Shown here: positions 7,452 through 16,382 of the stretch, one piece after another | Layout of the letters: each line of letters begins with the position of its first letter | Position numbering within the stretch: position 1 is the first letter of the stretch | NCBI GenBank assembly: GCA_003096535.1 | Contig: QEKJ01000007.1 | Span: 1 to 64,000, forward strand | DNA: 64,000 nucleotides | Direction of reading: 5' to 3' | Source: Agathobaculum butyriciproducens | GTDB lineage: Bacteria > Bacillota > Clostridia > Oscillospirales > Butyricicoccaceae | Made by a program: the position numbers and the translations under genes | The notes under the pieces: model-generated | The model's input: the letters and a program-made list of their open reading frames with translations, nothing else | The model's database searches: none | Told to the model about the DNA's origin: nothing

Positions 7452-7991
7452 ATGGATATGACAGAAAAACAGCTTTCCAGCGAATATAAGTTCAGAGGCA
7501 GGATCATGACCGCTCGTGTGGACGAGGTATCGCTGCCGAACGGCAAAACCGCGCCGCGCGAGATTTGTGAGCATGTTGGCGGTGTCGGCGTGCTGCCGAT
7601 CGACAAGGACGGCAACGTTATTCTCGTGCGGCAGTTCCGCTATGCGTTCGATACCGAGCTGCTCGAAATGCCCGCCGGCAAGATGGACCACGGCCCGGAG
7701 GACGCCGAGGAATGCGGCATCCGCGAGCTGAAAGAAGAAACCGGCTGTACCGCCGGACGCATCGTGCCGCTCGGCGCGATCTATCCGTCTCCCGGCTTTC
7801 TGACCGAGGTGACCTATCTGTTTGCCGCGCTTGACCTGACCGAAGGCGAAATGCAGCCGGATGAGGACGAATTTGTCGAGGTCGTGCGACTGCCGATCGC
7901 AGAGGTAGAGAAAATGATCGAGCGGGACGAGATCCGCGATGCAAAAACGGTGGCGGCTATGTATAGAGCAAAGCTGAAGAATCTTTACTAA
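7452..7991 (+). CDS. nudF: NUDIX hydrolase, ADP-ribose pyrophosphatase-like
   Basis: A 179-residue protein with a complete Nudix box: GKMDHGPEDAEECGIRELKE followed by ETG, that is Gx5Ex7REUxEExG. The flanking pattern LVRQFRYAFDTELLEMPAG and the downstream YPSPGFLTEVTYLF are typical of ADP-ribose pyrophosphatases, which cleave ADP-ribose to AMP and ribose 5-phosphate. AAGGAGG precedes the ATG at 7452. It is probably cotranscribed with the GH13 gene. Other nucleoside-diphosphate sugars remain possible substrates. Confidence 0.9.
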   Translation: MDMTEKQLSSEYKFRGRIMTARVDEVSLPNGKTAPREICEHVGGVGVLPIDKDGNVILVRQFRYAFDTELLEMPAGKMDHGPEDAEECGIRELKEETGCTAGRIVPLGAIYPSPGFLTEVTYLFAALDLTEGEMQPDEDEFVEVVRLPIAEVEKMIERDEIRDAKTVAAMYRAKLKNLY

Positions 7992-8032
7992 AGATAAGAG
8001 TGGAGATTGGAGAGTGCAGAGGAGGAAAGGGT

Positions 8033-8728
8033 TTGGATAAGAAAAAAATCCTTGTGGTTGAGGACGAAAAGGCCATTTCAGACATTCTGGTATTCAATTT
8101 ACAGCGTGAGGGCTACGACACACTCGCGGCGTATGACGGCGCGGAAGGTCTGCGCTGCGCGCTTGAGGAAGCGCCCGACCTGATTCTGCTGGACGTGATG
8201 CTGCCCGAGATGGACGGCTTCGAGGTCTGCAGGCGGGTGCGCGCGGAAAAGGACACGCCGATCATCATGCTGACCGCCCGTGAGGAAGAGACCGACAAGG
8301 TCATGGGTCTCGAGCTGGGTGCAGACGACTATATTACCAAGCCGTTCTCCATGCGTGAGCTGATGGCGCGCGTCAAGGCGAACATGCGCCGTACCTACGC
8401 AGGAGAGGACAGGGAAAAGGCGGAAGCGCCGTCCGGCGGCGGTCTGCGTGTATCCAAGGACAACGGCATGGTCTACAAAAACGGTCATCCGCTCGAGCTT
8501 TCCGCGCGGGAATTTGATATTCTGTGCTTCCTGTCCGCTGCTCCGGGACGGGTTTTCTCCCGTGAGGAGCTGATGGAGCAGGTCTGGGGCTATGACTACT
8601 ACGGCGACCTGCGTGCGGTGGACGTGGCGATCCGCCGTCTGCGCGAGAAGATCGAGGATGAACCGGCAAGTCCCAGATACATCATCACAAAAAGAGGCAT
8701 GGGATATTACTTTGCTGACGGGGAGTAA
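8033..8728 (+). CDS. walR: WalR-type response regulator (OmpR family)
   Basis: A 231-residue protein. The receiver has EDE at the N-terminus, phospho-Asp54 in DLILLDVMLPEMDG and Lys in YITKPFS; the C-terminal winged helix has LSAREFDILCFL and VDVAIRRLREKIE. The TTG at 8033 is chosen because AGGAGG lies about 7 nt upstream; the longer GTG-initiated frame at 8000 would place that site inside the gene. It opens the walRK-yycHI cluster that controls cell-wall hydrolases in Firmicutes. Three bases separate its stop codon from walK. Confidence 0.95.
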   Translation: MDKKKILVVEDEKAISDILVFNLQREGYDTLAAYDGAEGLRCALEEAPDLILLDVMLPEMDGFEVCRRVRAEKDTPIIMLTAREEETDKVMGLELGADDYITKPFSMRELMARVKANMRRTYAGEDREKAEAPSGGGLRVSKDNGMVYKNGHPLELSAREFDILCFLSAAPGRVFSREELMEQVWGYDYYGDLRAVDVAIRRLREKIEDEPASPRYIITKRGMGYYFADGE

Positions 8729-8731
8729 GCT

Positions 8732-10507
8732 ATGTTCCGTTCACTACACAGAAAACTGGTACTGATTCTGGTGCTGCTGATCGTATCCGTTATGGCGGTG
8801 GTCGGCACGTTTCTGATCAACAGTATCAACACCTTCTATCTGAACAGCTTTTATGAGCAGATGCAGGCGGTGTTCACGACCGACACCATCCGCTCCATGC
8901 AGGAGGCGGCTGCCGAACCCGGCACGGATGGTCTGAAAACCATCATAGATGCCCACAAGAGCCGACTCGGCATTGACGATTACCGCAACTATGCCATTCT
9001 CGACAGTGAGGGCGGCTTCCTTGACGGCTCCAACCCGAACGTATCCGTCACCCGCACGAGCAACGTCATTGCCGCAATGGCAGGAGAGACCGGAACGCGC
9101 TCGGCGGTATCCGACAGCATTATGGACATTGCGGTGCCGCTCGACAAGAACGGCGACGGTGCGGTGGACTACATCGTGTATATCGCGGACAACAAGCGGG
9201 AGATTTCCGATCTGTCGTGGCGGTTCTTCCAGATTGTCATGCAGGCGATGATGTTCGGCCTTCTGGCGGCTATCCTGCTGTCCTTCCTGCTCAGCAAGAC
9301 CATCACCACGCCGATCGAGCGCATCACCGAGGGGGCGCGGTCGATCGCGGAAGGCAACTTTGATCAGGACCTCGGTGTGCAGTCGTCGGATGAGATCGGC
9401 GAGCTGACCCGTTCGTTCAATTACATGGCGCATCGTTTGAAAAACACGGTCGGCGAGGTGCAGGGCGAGCGCGACAAGCTGAACACGCTGTTCCTGCACA
9501 TGACCGACGGCGTAGCCGCCTTCACGACCGACGGCACGCTCATCCACATGAATCCGGCAACCGAAAATCTGCTGGGCGTGCGTGTAGAGCAGAAGCTGAG
9601 CTTTGATGAGATGTTCGCCGATCTGGACATGCCGGATACGGACGAAACCGTCTCGCGCAGCTTCCTTACGAACGAGATTACGCGATTTGGGCGCGTGCTG
9701 TCCGTCACGCTGGCGCCTTACGGCGCACTGGACGGCGAGGGCGGCGTCATCGCGGTCATTCACGATGTCACCGAGCAGCGCCGTCTGGATGACGCACGCC
9801 GCGAGTTTGTGGCAAACGTGTCGCACGAGCTGCGCACGCCGCTGACGAATATCCGCTCGTACACCGAAACGCTGCTCGATGCCGCCGGAGAGCTGCCGCT
9901 TGACACGGAAAAGCAGTTTCTGGGCGTTATTTCGAGCGAGAGCGAGCGCATGGCGCGTATTGTCACCGATCTGCTGACGCTTTCCAAGCTGGATTACGGA
10001 CGGATGGAGCTGCGTATGACGCGGTTCTCGGTGTCCGATCTGCTGAAAAAGGTGACGAATGCCATGAAGCTGACCGCCGAGGACAGCGGTCATATGATCC
10101 TCGTTGAGACCGAGCCGAACCTGCCGCCGATGGTCGGAGACAGAGAACGCATCGAGCAGGTTGTGGTAAATATTCTGTCCAACGCGGTCAAGTACACGCC
10201 TTCAGGCGGCAGGATCCGTCTGACGGCACAGCGCGCAGGCGCAAACCATGTGCGCATCACAGTTGAGGACAACGGTGTCGGCATTCCGGCGGACGATGTG
10301 CCGCGCCTGTTTGAGCGATTCTACCGCGTGGACAAGGCACGCTCGCGTGCCGCAGGCGGCACCGGACTGGGTCTGGCGATCGCCAAGGAGATCGTTGAGC
10401 AGCACGAGGGCAAGATCGCTCTGACCAGTGAATACGGCAAGGGCACGACCGTGACGATCACGCTTCCGACCGACCTCAAGCCGCACGGCAGGGAGGATAA
10501 GGTATGA
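8732..10507 (+). CDS. walK: WalK-type sensor histidine kinase
   Basis: 591 residues: TM1 (about 9-31), an extracytoplasmic sensor (about 32-170), TM2 (about 172-192), HAMP, PAS (about 245-345), HisKA with phospho-acceptor His365 in NVSHELRTPLTNI, and HATPase_c with N-box VVVNILSNAVKYTP, DNGVGIP and GGTGLGLAIAKEIVEQH. It senses wall state, probably lipid II or muropeptides, and phosphorylates WalR. Its end overlaps the YycH-like start by four bases (ATGA), so the operon is translationally coupled. Confidence 0.95.
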   Translation: MFRSLHRKLVLILVLLIVSVMAVVGTFLINSINTFYLNSFYEQMQAVFTTDTIRSMQEAAAEPGTDGLKTIIDAHKSRLGIDDYRNYAILDSEGGFLDGSNPNVSVTRTSNVIAAMAGETGTRSAVSDSIMDIAVPLDKNGDGAVDYIVYIADNKREISDLSWRFFQIVMQAMMFGLLAAILLSFLLSKTITTPIERITEGARSIAEGNFDQDLGVQSSDEIGELTRSFNYMAHRLKNTVGEVQGERDKLNTLFLHMTDGVAAFTTDGTLIHMNPATENLLGVRVEQKLSFDEMFADLDMPDTDETVSRSFLTNEITRFGRVLSVTLAPYGALDGEGGVIAVIHDVTEQRRLDDARREFVANVSHELRTPLTNIRSYTETLLDAAGELPLDTEKQFLGVISSESERMARIVTDLLTLSKLDYGRMELRMTRFSVSDLLKKVTNAMKLTAEDSGHMILVETEPNLPPMVGDRERIEQVVVNILSNAVKYTPSGGRIRLTAQRAGANHVRITVEDNGVGIPADDVPRLFERFYRVDKARSRAAGGTGLGLAIAKEIVEQHEGKIALTSEYGKGTTVTITLPTDLKPHGREDKV

Positions 10508-11820
10508 GAGGTGCGAAACGCTCAGCGAAGAACACCGCAAAGAATATCTCGCTTTTGGTGCTGTGCGGACTGATGGGCGTGCTGTGTGCGGTAAACTGGC
10601 TGATGGGTCTGAACATTGCGCAAATGCCTGCAGACAGCGCACTCCGCCGTCTGCACGACCGCTTTGTGGGCGGTGCGGTGGGCTATGAGATACGGTCCTC
10701 CGGTGTTTCGGCGGCGGATCCGGCACAGATGGCGCTGACCGTTGACGGCAAGCTGTACGGCGTGCAGTACAATCTGACCGATATTGACGCCGGCATCACG
10801 GCAACGCGTTCGCTGTGGTCGCAGGCGCTCACAGGTGAGGGGCTGCGGACGGCTGATGAGAGTGAGCTGTGCACGGCTCTGCGGTCGGGCAGCTGTGCGC
10901 TGCTGCGCTACCACGGTGCGATCCCGATGCAGTCTATTGCGGGCTGGCTGGGCGGCTCGTGGAAGGATAATGCCCGACTGCAGGTCGAAACACTGGTGTA
11001 TGCCGCCGGTGTGCAGCGGCTGTTTGTCCGCATGGCAGACGGCAGGCTGTATGCTGCGGATGCAGCGGTCTCGCAGAATGCACTCGAGGAGGCACAGAAG
11101 AACTTCCGCGGTCTGTCATGCAGCTTTGCGGAAGATGCGTATGCGGTCTATCCGGAAACGCTGCTGTTTGACAGCGAGGCGCTGTCGCTTCCGGTGCTGA
11201 AGCCGGCGCAGATCAACCTGTTTGCCGCACAGAGCGGCACCGGACTGGAGGATTTGCTCGATGCATTCGGCTACACGGCCTACACGGATTTTTACAATGA
11301 GCAGGACGGAACTGTCCGCGTGTTCCTCGATGATACGAGCACGCTGCGGCTGAATGCGTCCGGTCTGGTGCAGTACGCGTCCACGGACGGCTCGGCAACG
11401 GTGAGCGCTTATGACGAAAGCGATATCACGGATGCGGCGGCGCTGGATGCACAGCTGGACTGCGCCCGGCTGATTCTCGATGCGGCGCAGCGAGCGGGCG
11501 ATACGGATACGCATGCGTCGCTGTACGCGGTGGAGCGCAGCGGCGAGCAAACCACACTGATTTTTCTGCAGATGTACAGCGGCGTGCCGGTGCTCGGTGA
11601 CGCGGACTTTGCAACCTTCGTATTCGATGGCAGTGCGCTGCGCACGGCAACGATTCGGCTGCAGAAATTTCAGCCGACCGGCGGCAAACGCACGGTCATG
11701 CCCGCAAAACAGGCGGCAGCCGGAGCCTCCGGCGCGGAACGCGGTCTGATGGCAGCCTACCGGGCACAGGACGGACAGTATGTACCGAGCCGGTTTTATC
11801 TGAAAAATGCGGCAGAGTGA
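10504..11820 (+). CDS. yycH: YycH-like regulator of WalK
   Basis: 438 residues with one N-terminal transmembrane helix (ISLLVLCGLMGVLCAVNWLM) and a large extracytoplasmic domain. Sequence similarity to YycH is weak by eye; position directly after walK and before a YycI-like gene, the single-anchor topology and the length support the call. In Bacillus, YycH and YycI form a membrane complex that modulates WalK, repressing it in B. subtilis. The start overlaps walK by 4 bp. Confidence 0.8.
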   Translation: MRGAKRSAKNTAKNISLLVLCGLMGVLCAVNWLMGLNIAQMPADSALRRLHDRFVGGAVGYEIRSSGVSAADPAQMALTVDGKLYGVQYNLTDIDAGITATRSLWSQALTGEGLRTADESELCTALRSGSCALLRYHGAIPMQSIAGWLGGSWKDNARLQVETLVYAAGVQRLFVRMADGRLYAADAAVSQNALEEAQKNFRGLSCSFAEDAYAVYPETLLFDSEALSLPVLKPAQINLFAAQSGTGLEDLLDAFGYTAYTDFYNEQDGTVRVFLDDTSTLRLNASGLVQYASTDGSATVSAYDESDITDAAALDAQLDCARLILDAAQRAGDTDTHASLYAVERSGEQTTLIFLQMYSGVPVLGDADFATFVFDGSALRTATIRLQKFQPTGGKRTVMPAKQAAAGASGAERGLMAAYRAQDGQYVPSRFYLKNAAE

Positions 11821-11843
11821 CCGCAGAAGGGAGATGAGAGCGC

Positions 11844-12671
11844 TTGCAATGGGATAAAGTCAAAAATATACTGATCGCAATACTGCTTACGATCAACCTG
11901 TTTCTGCTGGGCAATCTGGCGGTACGCGGCTGGCAAAGCCACCGGAGAACGAGTGAGCTTGAGGCCAATCTGCGCACGCTGGTGAGCGCCAGAGGGATGC
12001 AGCTGGATACGGCGTTCTCGTTTCCGGAGGACATCACGCTGCCCGAGCTGTCGCTCGACCGCAGCCGCGCAGATGAGGAAAAAATCGCAGCCGCCATGCT
12101 GGGCGAACACGCTGAACGCACCGAGCAGGAGGACGGCACGGTGCGCTTTGAGAGCGATAGGGGCACGCTCGAGTGGCAGGCGGACGGCAATGTGCAGGCG
12201 GACTATACGCTGACTGAATCTGCGCCGACTTCCGCATCGGAAGCGCTCGAGCAGGCGCGCCGACTGTGCAGCCGGTGGGGCTTTCAGGCCGAGCAGGCCA
12301 GCTGGACGGCGGAGGACACGGTAGTTACGCTGACCGGCTCGGTCGCCGGACTGCCGGTGCACAATCGGCGGCTGACACTGGACTTTTCTGCCGGAGACGG
12401 CTCGGTGTCGCTCGTCGGACTGTGGAGCTTCGGCACGCCGTACACCACCGCGAACGGCATCAGCATTACCTGCAGCGCAGCAGATGCTTTGCTGCAGTTT
12501 GCCGCAGAAAGCGGCGAAACCGGTAAGATTGAGTCGATGACAGCCGGTTATCGTATGCAAACCGACAGCAGCCGCCGTATTCGTCTTACACCTACTTGGA
12601 AGATTGACACCGAAACAGGCGAATATTTGGTGGATTGTGACAAAAAGACGATTATCGGTGAAGAAAACTGA
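11844..12671 (+). CDS. yycI: YycI-like regulator of WalK
   Basis: 275 residues: a short cytoplasmic MQWDKVKNI leader, one transmembrane helix (about 8-26, LLTINLFLLGNL) and an extracytoplasmic domain of two related halves. The WxKxKxILIxxLLxLNxFLL start is the YycI signature. The TTG start is supported by GGGAG/GAGAG upstream; no ATG fits. It follows YycH by 23 bp and is expected to form a heterodimer with it at WalK. Confidence 0.83.
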   Translation: MQWDKVKNILIAILLTINLFLLGNLAVRGWQSHRRTSELEANLRTLVSARGMQLDTAFSFPEDITLPELSLDRSRADEEKIAAAMLGEHAERTEQEDGTVRFESDRGTLEWQADGNVQADYTLTESAPTSASEALEQARRLCSRWGFQAEQASWTAEDTVVTLTGSVAGLPVHNRRLTLDFSAGDGSVSLVGLWSFGTPYTTANGISITCSAADALLQFAAESGETGKIESMTAGYRMQTDSSRRIRLTPTWKIDTETGEYLVDCDKKTIIGEEN

Positions 12672-12859
12672 AAAACTGCTTTTCTTTATCTGAAATTGTG
12701 GTAAAATGTATTAGTGAGATTTTACGCGAATGGGTTTAGCCGCTGTCGGAGCTGCCTGTAAAGAGGATCGGCACGGACAGTCATTCGCTGACATAAGATA
12801 CAGTATTCGGAGAAAAACGCGGAGATTTCCGCGCCAAGGCTTAGTGAGGAGTAGGTAGA

Positions 12860-14146
12860 TTGACAAAGTATGTAATCAACGGCGGCAAGACGCTGAATGG
12901 TGAGGTGACCATCTCCGGCGCAAAGAATGCAGCGGTCGCAATCGTTCCGGCGGCTCTGCTGGCAGATGGCCCGGTTCGTCTTGAAAACGTGCCCAAGATC
13001 ATTGATGTAACGCTGCAGATGGAGATCATGCGTGAGCTGGGCGCGCAGATCCGCCAGATCAACGCCACTACGGTGGAAATCCAGAATACGCAGAACCCGA
13101 GTCTCAAGCCGCACGAGCTGGAGCGCAAGCTGCGCGCATCCTACTATCTGCTCGGCGTGCTGCTCGGCAAGTACGGCTTTGCCGAGGTAGCAATGCCAGG
13201 CGGCTGCAACTTCGGCGGCGTCCGTCCGATCGACCAGCACATCAAGGGTTTTGAAGCTCTGGGTGCAAAGGTAACGCTGCCCAAGGGCGGTTACATCCGG
13301 GTCGAGGCACCCGAGGACGGCCTGCACGGCGCACATATTTATTTTGACGTTGTTACGGTCGGCGCGACCATGAACATCATGCTCGCAGCCGTTCTGGCCA
13401 AGGGTCAGACGATTATGGAGAACTGCGCGAAGGAGCCGCACATTGTCGATCTGGCGAACTTCCTGAATGCAATGGGCGCGGATGTTAAGGGCGCCGGCAC
13501 CGATGTGATCAAGATCCGCGGTGTAGAAAGCCTGCACGGCGGCAGTTACTCCATCATTCCGGATCAGATCGAGGCGGGCACCTTCATGGCAGCCGTTGCA
13601 GCCTGCGGCGGTTCGGTTCTGGTGAAGAATGTTATTCCGCGTCATCTGGAGTGCATCACCGCAAAGCTGCGTGAGATGAGCGTTGAGGTCACCGAGTTTG
13701 ACGATGCGGTGCTCGTTCGCCGCGAGGGCAAGCTGACCAAGACCAACATCAAGACCCTGCCGTATCCGGGCTTCCCGACCGACATGCAGCCGCAGATGAC
13801 GACGGCGCTGTGTCTGGCAGAGGGCACCAGCATCATCACTGAGGGGATCTGGGGCAGCCGCTACCGCTATACCGAGGAGCTGACTCGCATGGGTGCAAAC
13901 ATTCATGTGGATGGCGCGATCGCGGTTGTTGAGGGTGTCAGGGAGCTGAATGGTGCTCCGGTCCGTGCACACGACCTGCGTGCAGGCGCGGCGATGGTCA
14001 TCGCCGGTCTGGCAGCCAAGGGTGTTACCGAGGTCGAGCAGGTGCAGAACATCGAGCGTGGCTATGAGACGCTCGTAGAGAAGTTTGTTGCTCTGGGTGC
14101 GGATATGTATCGCTCCGAGATTCCGGAAAGCGCCGAGAACAAGTAA
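12860..14146 (+). CDS. murA: UDP-N-acetylglucosamine 1-carboxyvinyltransferase
   Basis: A 428-residue cytoplasmic enzyme that transfers enolpyruvate from PEP to UDP-GlcNAc, the first committed step of peptidoglycan synthesis. Evidence: SGAKNAAVA near the N-terminus, PGGCNFGGVRPIDQH with catalytic Cys116 (fosfomycin target), and GFPTDMQPQ. The TTG start follows GAGGAG at a spacing of about 9-10 bp. Its place between yycI and walJ ties precursor synthesis to the WalRK cluster; in Bacillus murA genes lie elsewhere. A 188-bp gap before it may carry its own promoter. A terminator follows directly. Confidence 0.97.
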   Translation: MTKYVINGGKTLNGEVTISGAKNAAVAIVPAALLADGPVRLENVPKIIDVTLQMEIMRELGAQIRQINATTVEIQNTQNPSLKPHELERKLRASYYLLGVLLGKYGFAEVAMPGGCNFGGVRPIDQHIKGFEALGAKVTLPKGGYIRVEAPEDGLHGAHIYFDVVTVGATMNIMLAAVLAKGQTIMENCAKEPHIVDLANFLNAMGADVKGAGTDVIKIRGVESLHGGSYSIIPDQIEAGTFMAAVAACGGSVLVKNVIPRHLECITAKLREMSVEVTEFDDAVLVRREGKLTKTNIKTLPYPGFPTDMQPQMTTALCLAEGTSIITEGIWGSRYRYTEELTRMGANIHVDGAIAVVEGVRELNGAPVRAHDLRAGAAMVIAGLAAKGVTEVEQVQNIERGYETLVEKFVALGADMYRSEIPESAENK

Positions 14147-14162
14147 TTTCTAATTGTAATGA

Positions 14163-14202
14163 GGAAAAAAGGCGGAGGGAGCATCCTTTCGCCTTTTTTG
14201 CA
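14163..14202 (+). terminator. Rho-independent terminator after murA
   Basis: AAAAAAGGCG and CGCCTTTTTT form the stem (loop of about 15 nt, which can pair further as GGAG/CTCC-type contacts), with the T-tract inside the 3' arm. Any read-through continues into the GNAT gene 14 bp later. Confidence 0.8.
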
Positions 14203-14215
14203 GAATATAAGGCAG

Positions 14216-14683
14216 ATGAGCAGAATGGAAGCAGAGTGTATGGTTCGGCGTGCGTCTGATGCGGACATGGATGCGGTTCTCGCTTTTGCCGCGCAGATTT
14301 TCGCGGACGAGCAGGATATTCCGAAGGAGCTGAACTTCATCCCGGCGGATAAGCAGCCGCAGTGGTGGTGCATGGAGCAGGACGGCGAACTCGTCGGCAC
14401 AGCGGCCATTTACCGTGAGGGCGGGCAGTGGCACATGGGCCGCATCACGGTCGCGCGCAGGCTGCGCGGACAGCACAAGGGAACCTTTCTGCTGAAACGT
14501 GTGCTGGACGATGTTTTTGCACAGGGTGTGGATAACATTTTCCTCGAAGCGAGAGACGCAACGGTGCACATTCTTACCGGATTCGGCGCAGAGATTGCCG
14601 GGGAATCGTTCGCATTCTACTGCGGAAACGTCACACCGATGATTCTAACGCGAACCGCCTTTCTGCAGCACACAAACGGATGA
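14216..14683 (+). CDS. GNAT-family N-acetyltransferase
   Basis: About 155 residues with the GNAT core: substrate-side LNFIPADKQPQWW, strand 4 WHMGRITVARRLRGQHKGTF with the R/QxxGxG/A-like acetyl-CoA loop (RRLRGQHKG), then FLEARDATVHILTGFG. The acceptor is unknown. An ATG at 14216, 14225 or 14240 could be the start; 14216 is taken because AAGG lies just upstream, but this is weak. The frame that begins at 14159 would run through the murA terminator and is rejected. walJ follows after 22 bp. Confidence 0.82.
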   Translation: MSRMEAECMVRRASDADMDAVLAFAAQIFADEQDIPKELNFIPADKQPQWWCMEQDGELVGTAAIYREGGQWHMGRITVARRLRGQHKGTFLLKRVLDDVFAQGVDNIFLEARDATVHILTGFGAEIAGESFAFYCGNVTPMILTRTAFLQHTNG

Positions 14684-14705
14684 AAACAACTGCTGAAGGA
14701 GTACC

Positions 14706-15515
14706 ATGGCAGAGCATTATTATTACAGTATCGCCAGCGGTTCGAGCGGCAACTGCGGCTTATATATGGCGGACGGCACCGCGATCCTGATCGATCTCGG
14801 TGTGTCGCTGCGCAGGATTACGACTGCGCTGAAGGCACTGTCGCTCACGCTGGAGGATATTTCGGCGGTGGTGCTGACGCATGAGCACATCGACCATGTG
14901 AAGGGACTGCCGATGTTTCTCAAAAAAGCGAAGGCGCCGGTGTTTGCCACTCGCGGCACAGCCGAGGCTTTCGAGGAAAAGAATCCGGAGTACGCCGACC
15001 GTCTGAACATATTCGACAGCGGTGAGCGCTTCTGGGTCAGGGATGTGGACGTTGTGCCGTTCCCGACGCCGCATGACGCAGCCGAGAGCACGGGCTACAT
15101 ATTCGAGCACGGCGGCAGCCGGTTCGGCTTTGCAACCGACCTTGGCTTTGTGCCGCGCGATGCGGCCGAGCTTCTGCGCGGCTGTGAAATGGTCGTGCTG
15201 GAGAGCAACCATGACCCGCACATGCTGCAGGCCGGTCCGTACCCGTATTCGCTCAAGATGCGTGTTGCCGGACCGAGCGGGCACCTGTCCAATCCGGACT
15301 GCGCCGTATTTGCAGCGGATCTGGTGAAAAACGGCACGCGAACGCTCGTGCTGGCGCACCTGAGTGAGAAAAACAACATGCCGGAGTTGGCGCGGCAGCA
15401 AACGCTGTCGGCGCTGCGCGGACTGCCTGCGTGCGAGGTGCTCGTTGCACCAAAGGAGCACATGGAGCATCCGGTATCGTTTGGGGAGGAAAAACTATGC
15501 TCTCTGTCCGGCTGA
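14706..15515 (+). CDS. walJ: WalJ (YycJ) metallo-beta-lactamase-fold hydrolase
   Basis: A 269-residue MBL-fold protein with the metal site THEHIDH (about 58-64) and later Asp/His ligands (SNHDPHML, LAHLSEKNN). YycJ/WalJ is the conserved distal member of wal operons, with reported roles in coordinating division with replication and in DNA exonuclease activity. AAGGAG precedes the ATG. Its last 19 bp overlap rlmH, the same order as in Bacillus and Staphylococcus, where rlmH is near walJ. Confidence 0.93.
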   Translation: MAEHYYYSIASGSSGNCGLYMADGTAILIDLGVSLRRITTALKALSLTLEDISAVVLTHEHIDHVKGLPMFLKKAKAPVFATRGTAEAFEEKNPEYADRLNIFDSGERFWVRDVDVVPFPTPHDAAESTGYIFEHGGSRFGFATDLGFVPRDAAELLRGCEMVVLESNHDPHMLQAGPYPYSLKMRVAGPSGHLSNPDCAVFAADLVKNGTRTLVLAHLSEKNNMPELARQQTLSALRGLPACEVLVAPKEHMEHPVSFGEEKLCSLSG

Positions 15516-15979
15516 TCTGCGTCGGAAAGCTCGGAGAAAAATTCTGGGCGGACGCTGTCAAGGAATATACCAAGCGCCTCGGCGCATATTGTAAATTAGA
15601 GATCATCGAGCTGCCCGAGCAGCGTCTGCCGCAGACGCCCTCTGAGGGCGAGATCGCACAGGCGCTCGAAAAGGAAGCCGCGCTCATCGAGAGCAAGCTG
15701 CTGCCCGGCGCGTCTGTGATTGCGATGTGTGTCGAAGGCAAGCCGATGTCCTCTGAGCAGCTGGCGGACTATTTCGGAAAGCTGACCGTATCGGGGACAA
15801 GCAAGATCTGCGTGCTCATCGGCGGCTCGTGCGGCCTGTCCGAGCGGGTGAAAAAGAAGGCGGCGCTGCGGCTGTCCATGTCACCGATGACGTTTCCGCA
15901 TCATTTAGCAAGAGTGATGGTGCTCGAGCAGATTTACCGCGCGCTCAATATCGCGGCAGGCGGCAAGTACCACAAGTGA
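15497..15979 (+). CDS. rlmH: 23S rRNA (pseudouridine1915-N3)-methyltransferase
   Basis: A 160-residue SPOUT methyltransferase, the family's standard length. The C-terminal knot is complete: VLIGGSCGLSE, LSMSPMTFPHHLARVM and EQIYRALNIAAGGKYHK. It methylates pseudouridine 1915 of 23S rRNA in the ribosome's decoding-linked helix 69. GGAGG lies 8 bp before the ATG at 15497, inside walJ, which rules out the longer upstream frame. Confidence 0.97.
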   Translation: MLSVRLICVGKLGEKFWADAVKEYTKRLGAYCKLEIIELPEQRLPQTPSEGEIAQALEKEAALIESKLLPGASVIAMCVEGKPMSSEQLADYFGKLTVSGTSKICVLIGGSCGLSERVKKKAALRLSMSPMTFPHHLARVMVLEQIYRALNIAAGGKYHK

Positions 15980-15991
15980 GGAGCGTGCCGG

Positions 15992-16216
15992 ATGATAGAT
16001 GGCGAACTCGTTACGATCATTGTAAATCTGCTGCTGGTAGGCGGGTTTCTCTGGTGGATGCTGCATCCGCGGCATAACAATAACGAAGAGCCGCCGGTGC
16101 CGAAACCGCTGCCGAAAACCGGCAAAATGCGCTGTCCGATGTGCGGCGCGGAAGCAAAAGTCACGGGCAAACAGTGGGAGTGTCCGTGGTGCGGTGACTG
16201 CGGTTGGATCAAATAA
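15992..16216 (+). CDS. Small membrane-anchored zinc-ribbon protein
   Basis: 74 residues: one N-terminal transmembrane helix (TIIVNLLLVGGFLWWML), a Pro-rich linker (EEPPVPKPLPK), then a four-cysteine zinc ribbon CPMC...CPWC ending in GDCGWIK. GAGGAG lies 10 bp before the start, which is 12 bp after rlmH, so it ends the operon. I do not recognise a named family. A role tethering a partner at the membrane is only a guess. Confidence 0.75.
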   Translation: MIDGELVTIIVNLLLVGGFLWWMLHPRHNNNEEPPVPKPLPKTGKMRCPMCGAEAKVTGKQWECPWCGDCGWIK

Positions 16217-16269
16217 AGTTTGGGTACAAAAACAACCCGGTTAAATGCGGCTAATATCAAGAAAAACCA

Positions 16270-16298
16270 TTTACATTATGGACCGGATTTTGTAAAAT
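16270..16298 (+). promoter_or_regulatory. Promoter of the PfkB-family kinase gene
   Basis: TTTACA (16270-16275), a 17-bp spacer and TAAAAT (16293-16298), 84 bp before the ATG at 16383. Confidence 0.6.
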
Positions 16299-16382
16299 AT
16301 ATATTAGAGAAGAACGCGGTTATTCGCACGGGACAAATGCGGAGCCGCGATGAGGGAAATTTTATTTCAGGAGGGGCGTCCC

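Noticed and set aside
8744..10093. Long minus-strand frame over walK
   Set aside because: It is antisense to a complete histidine kinase; no ribosome site or domain is visible.
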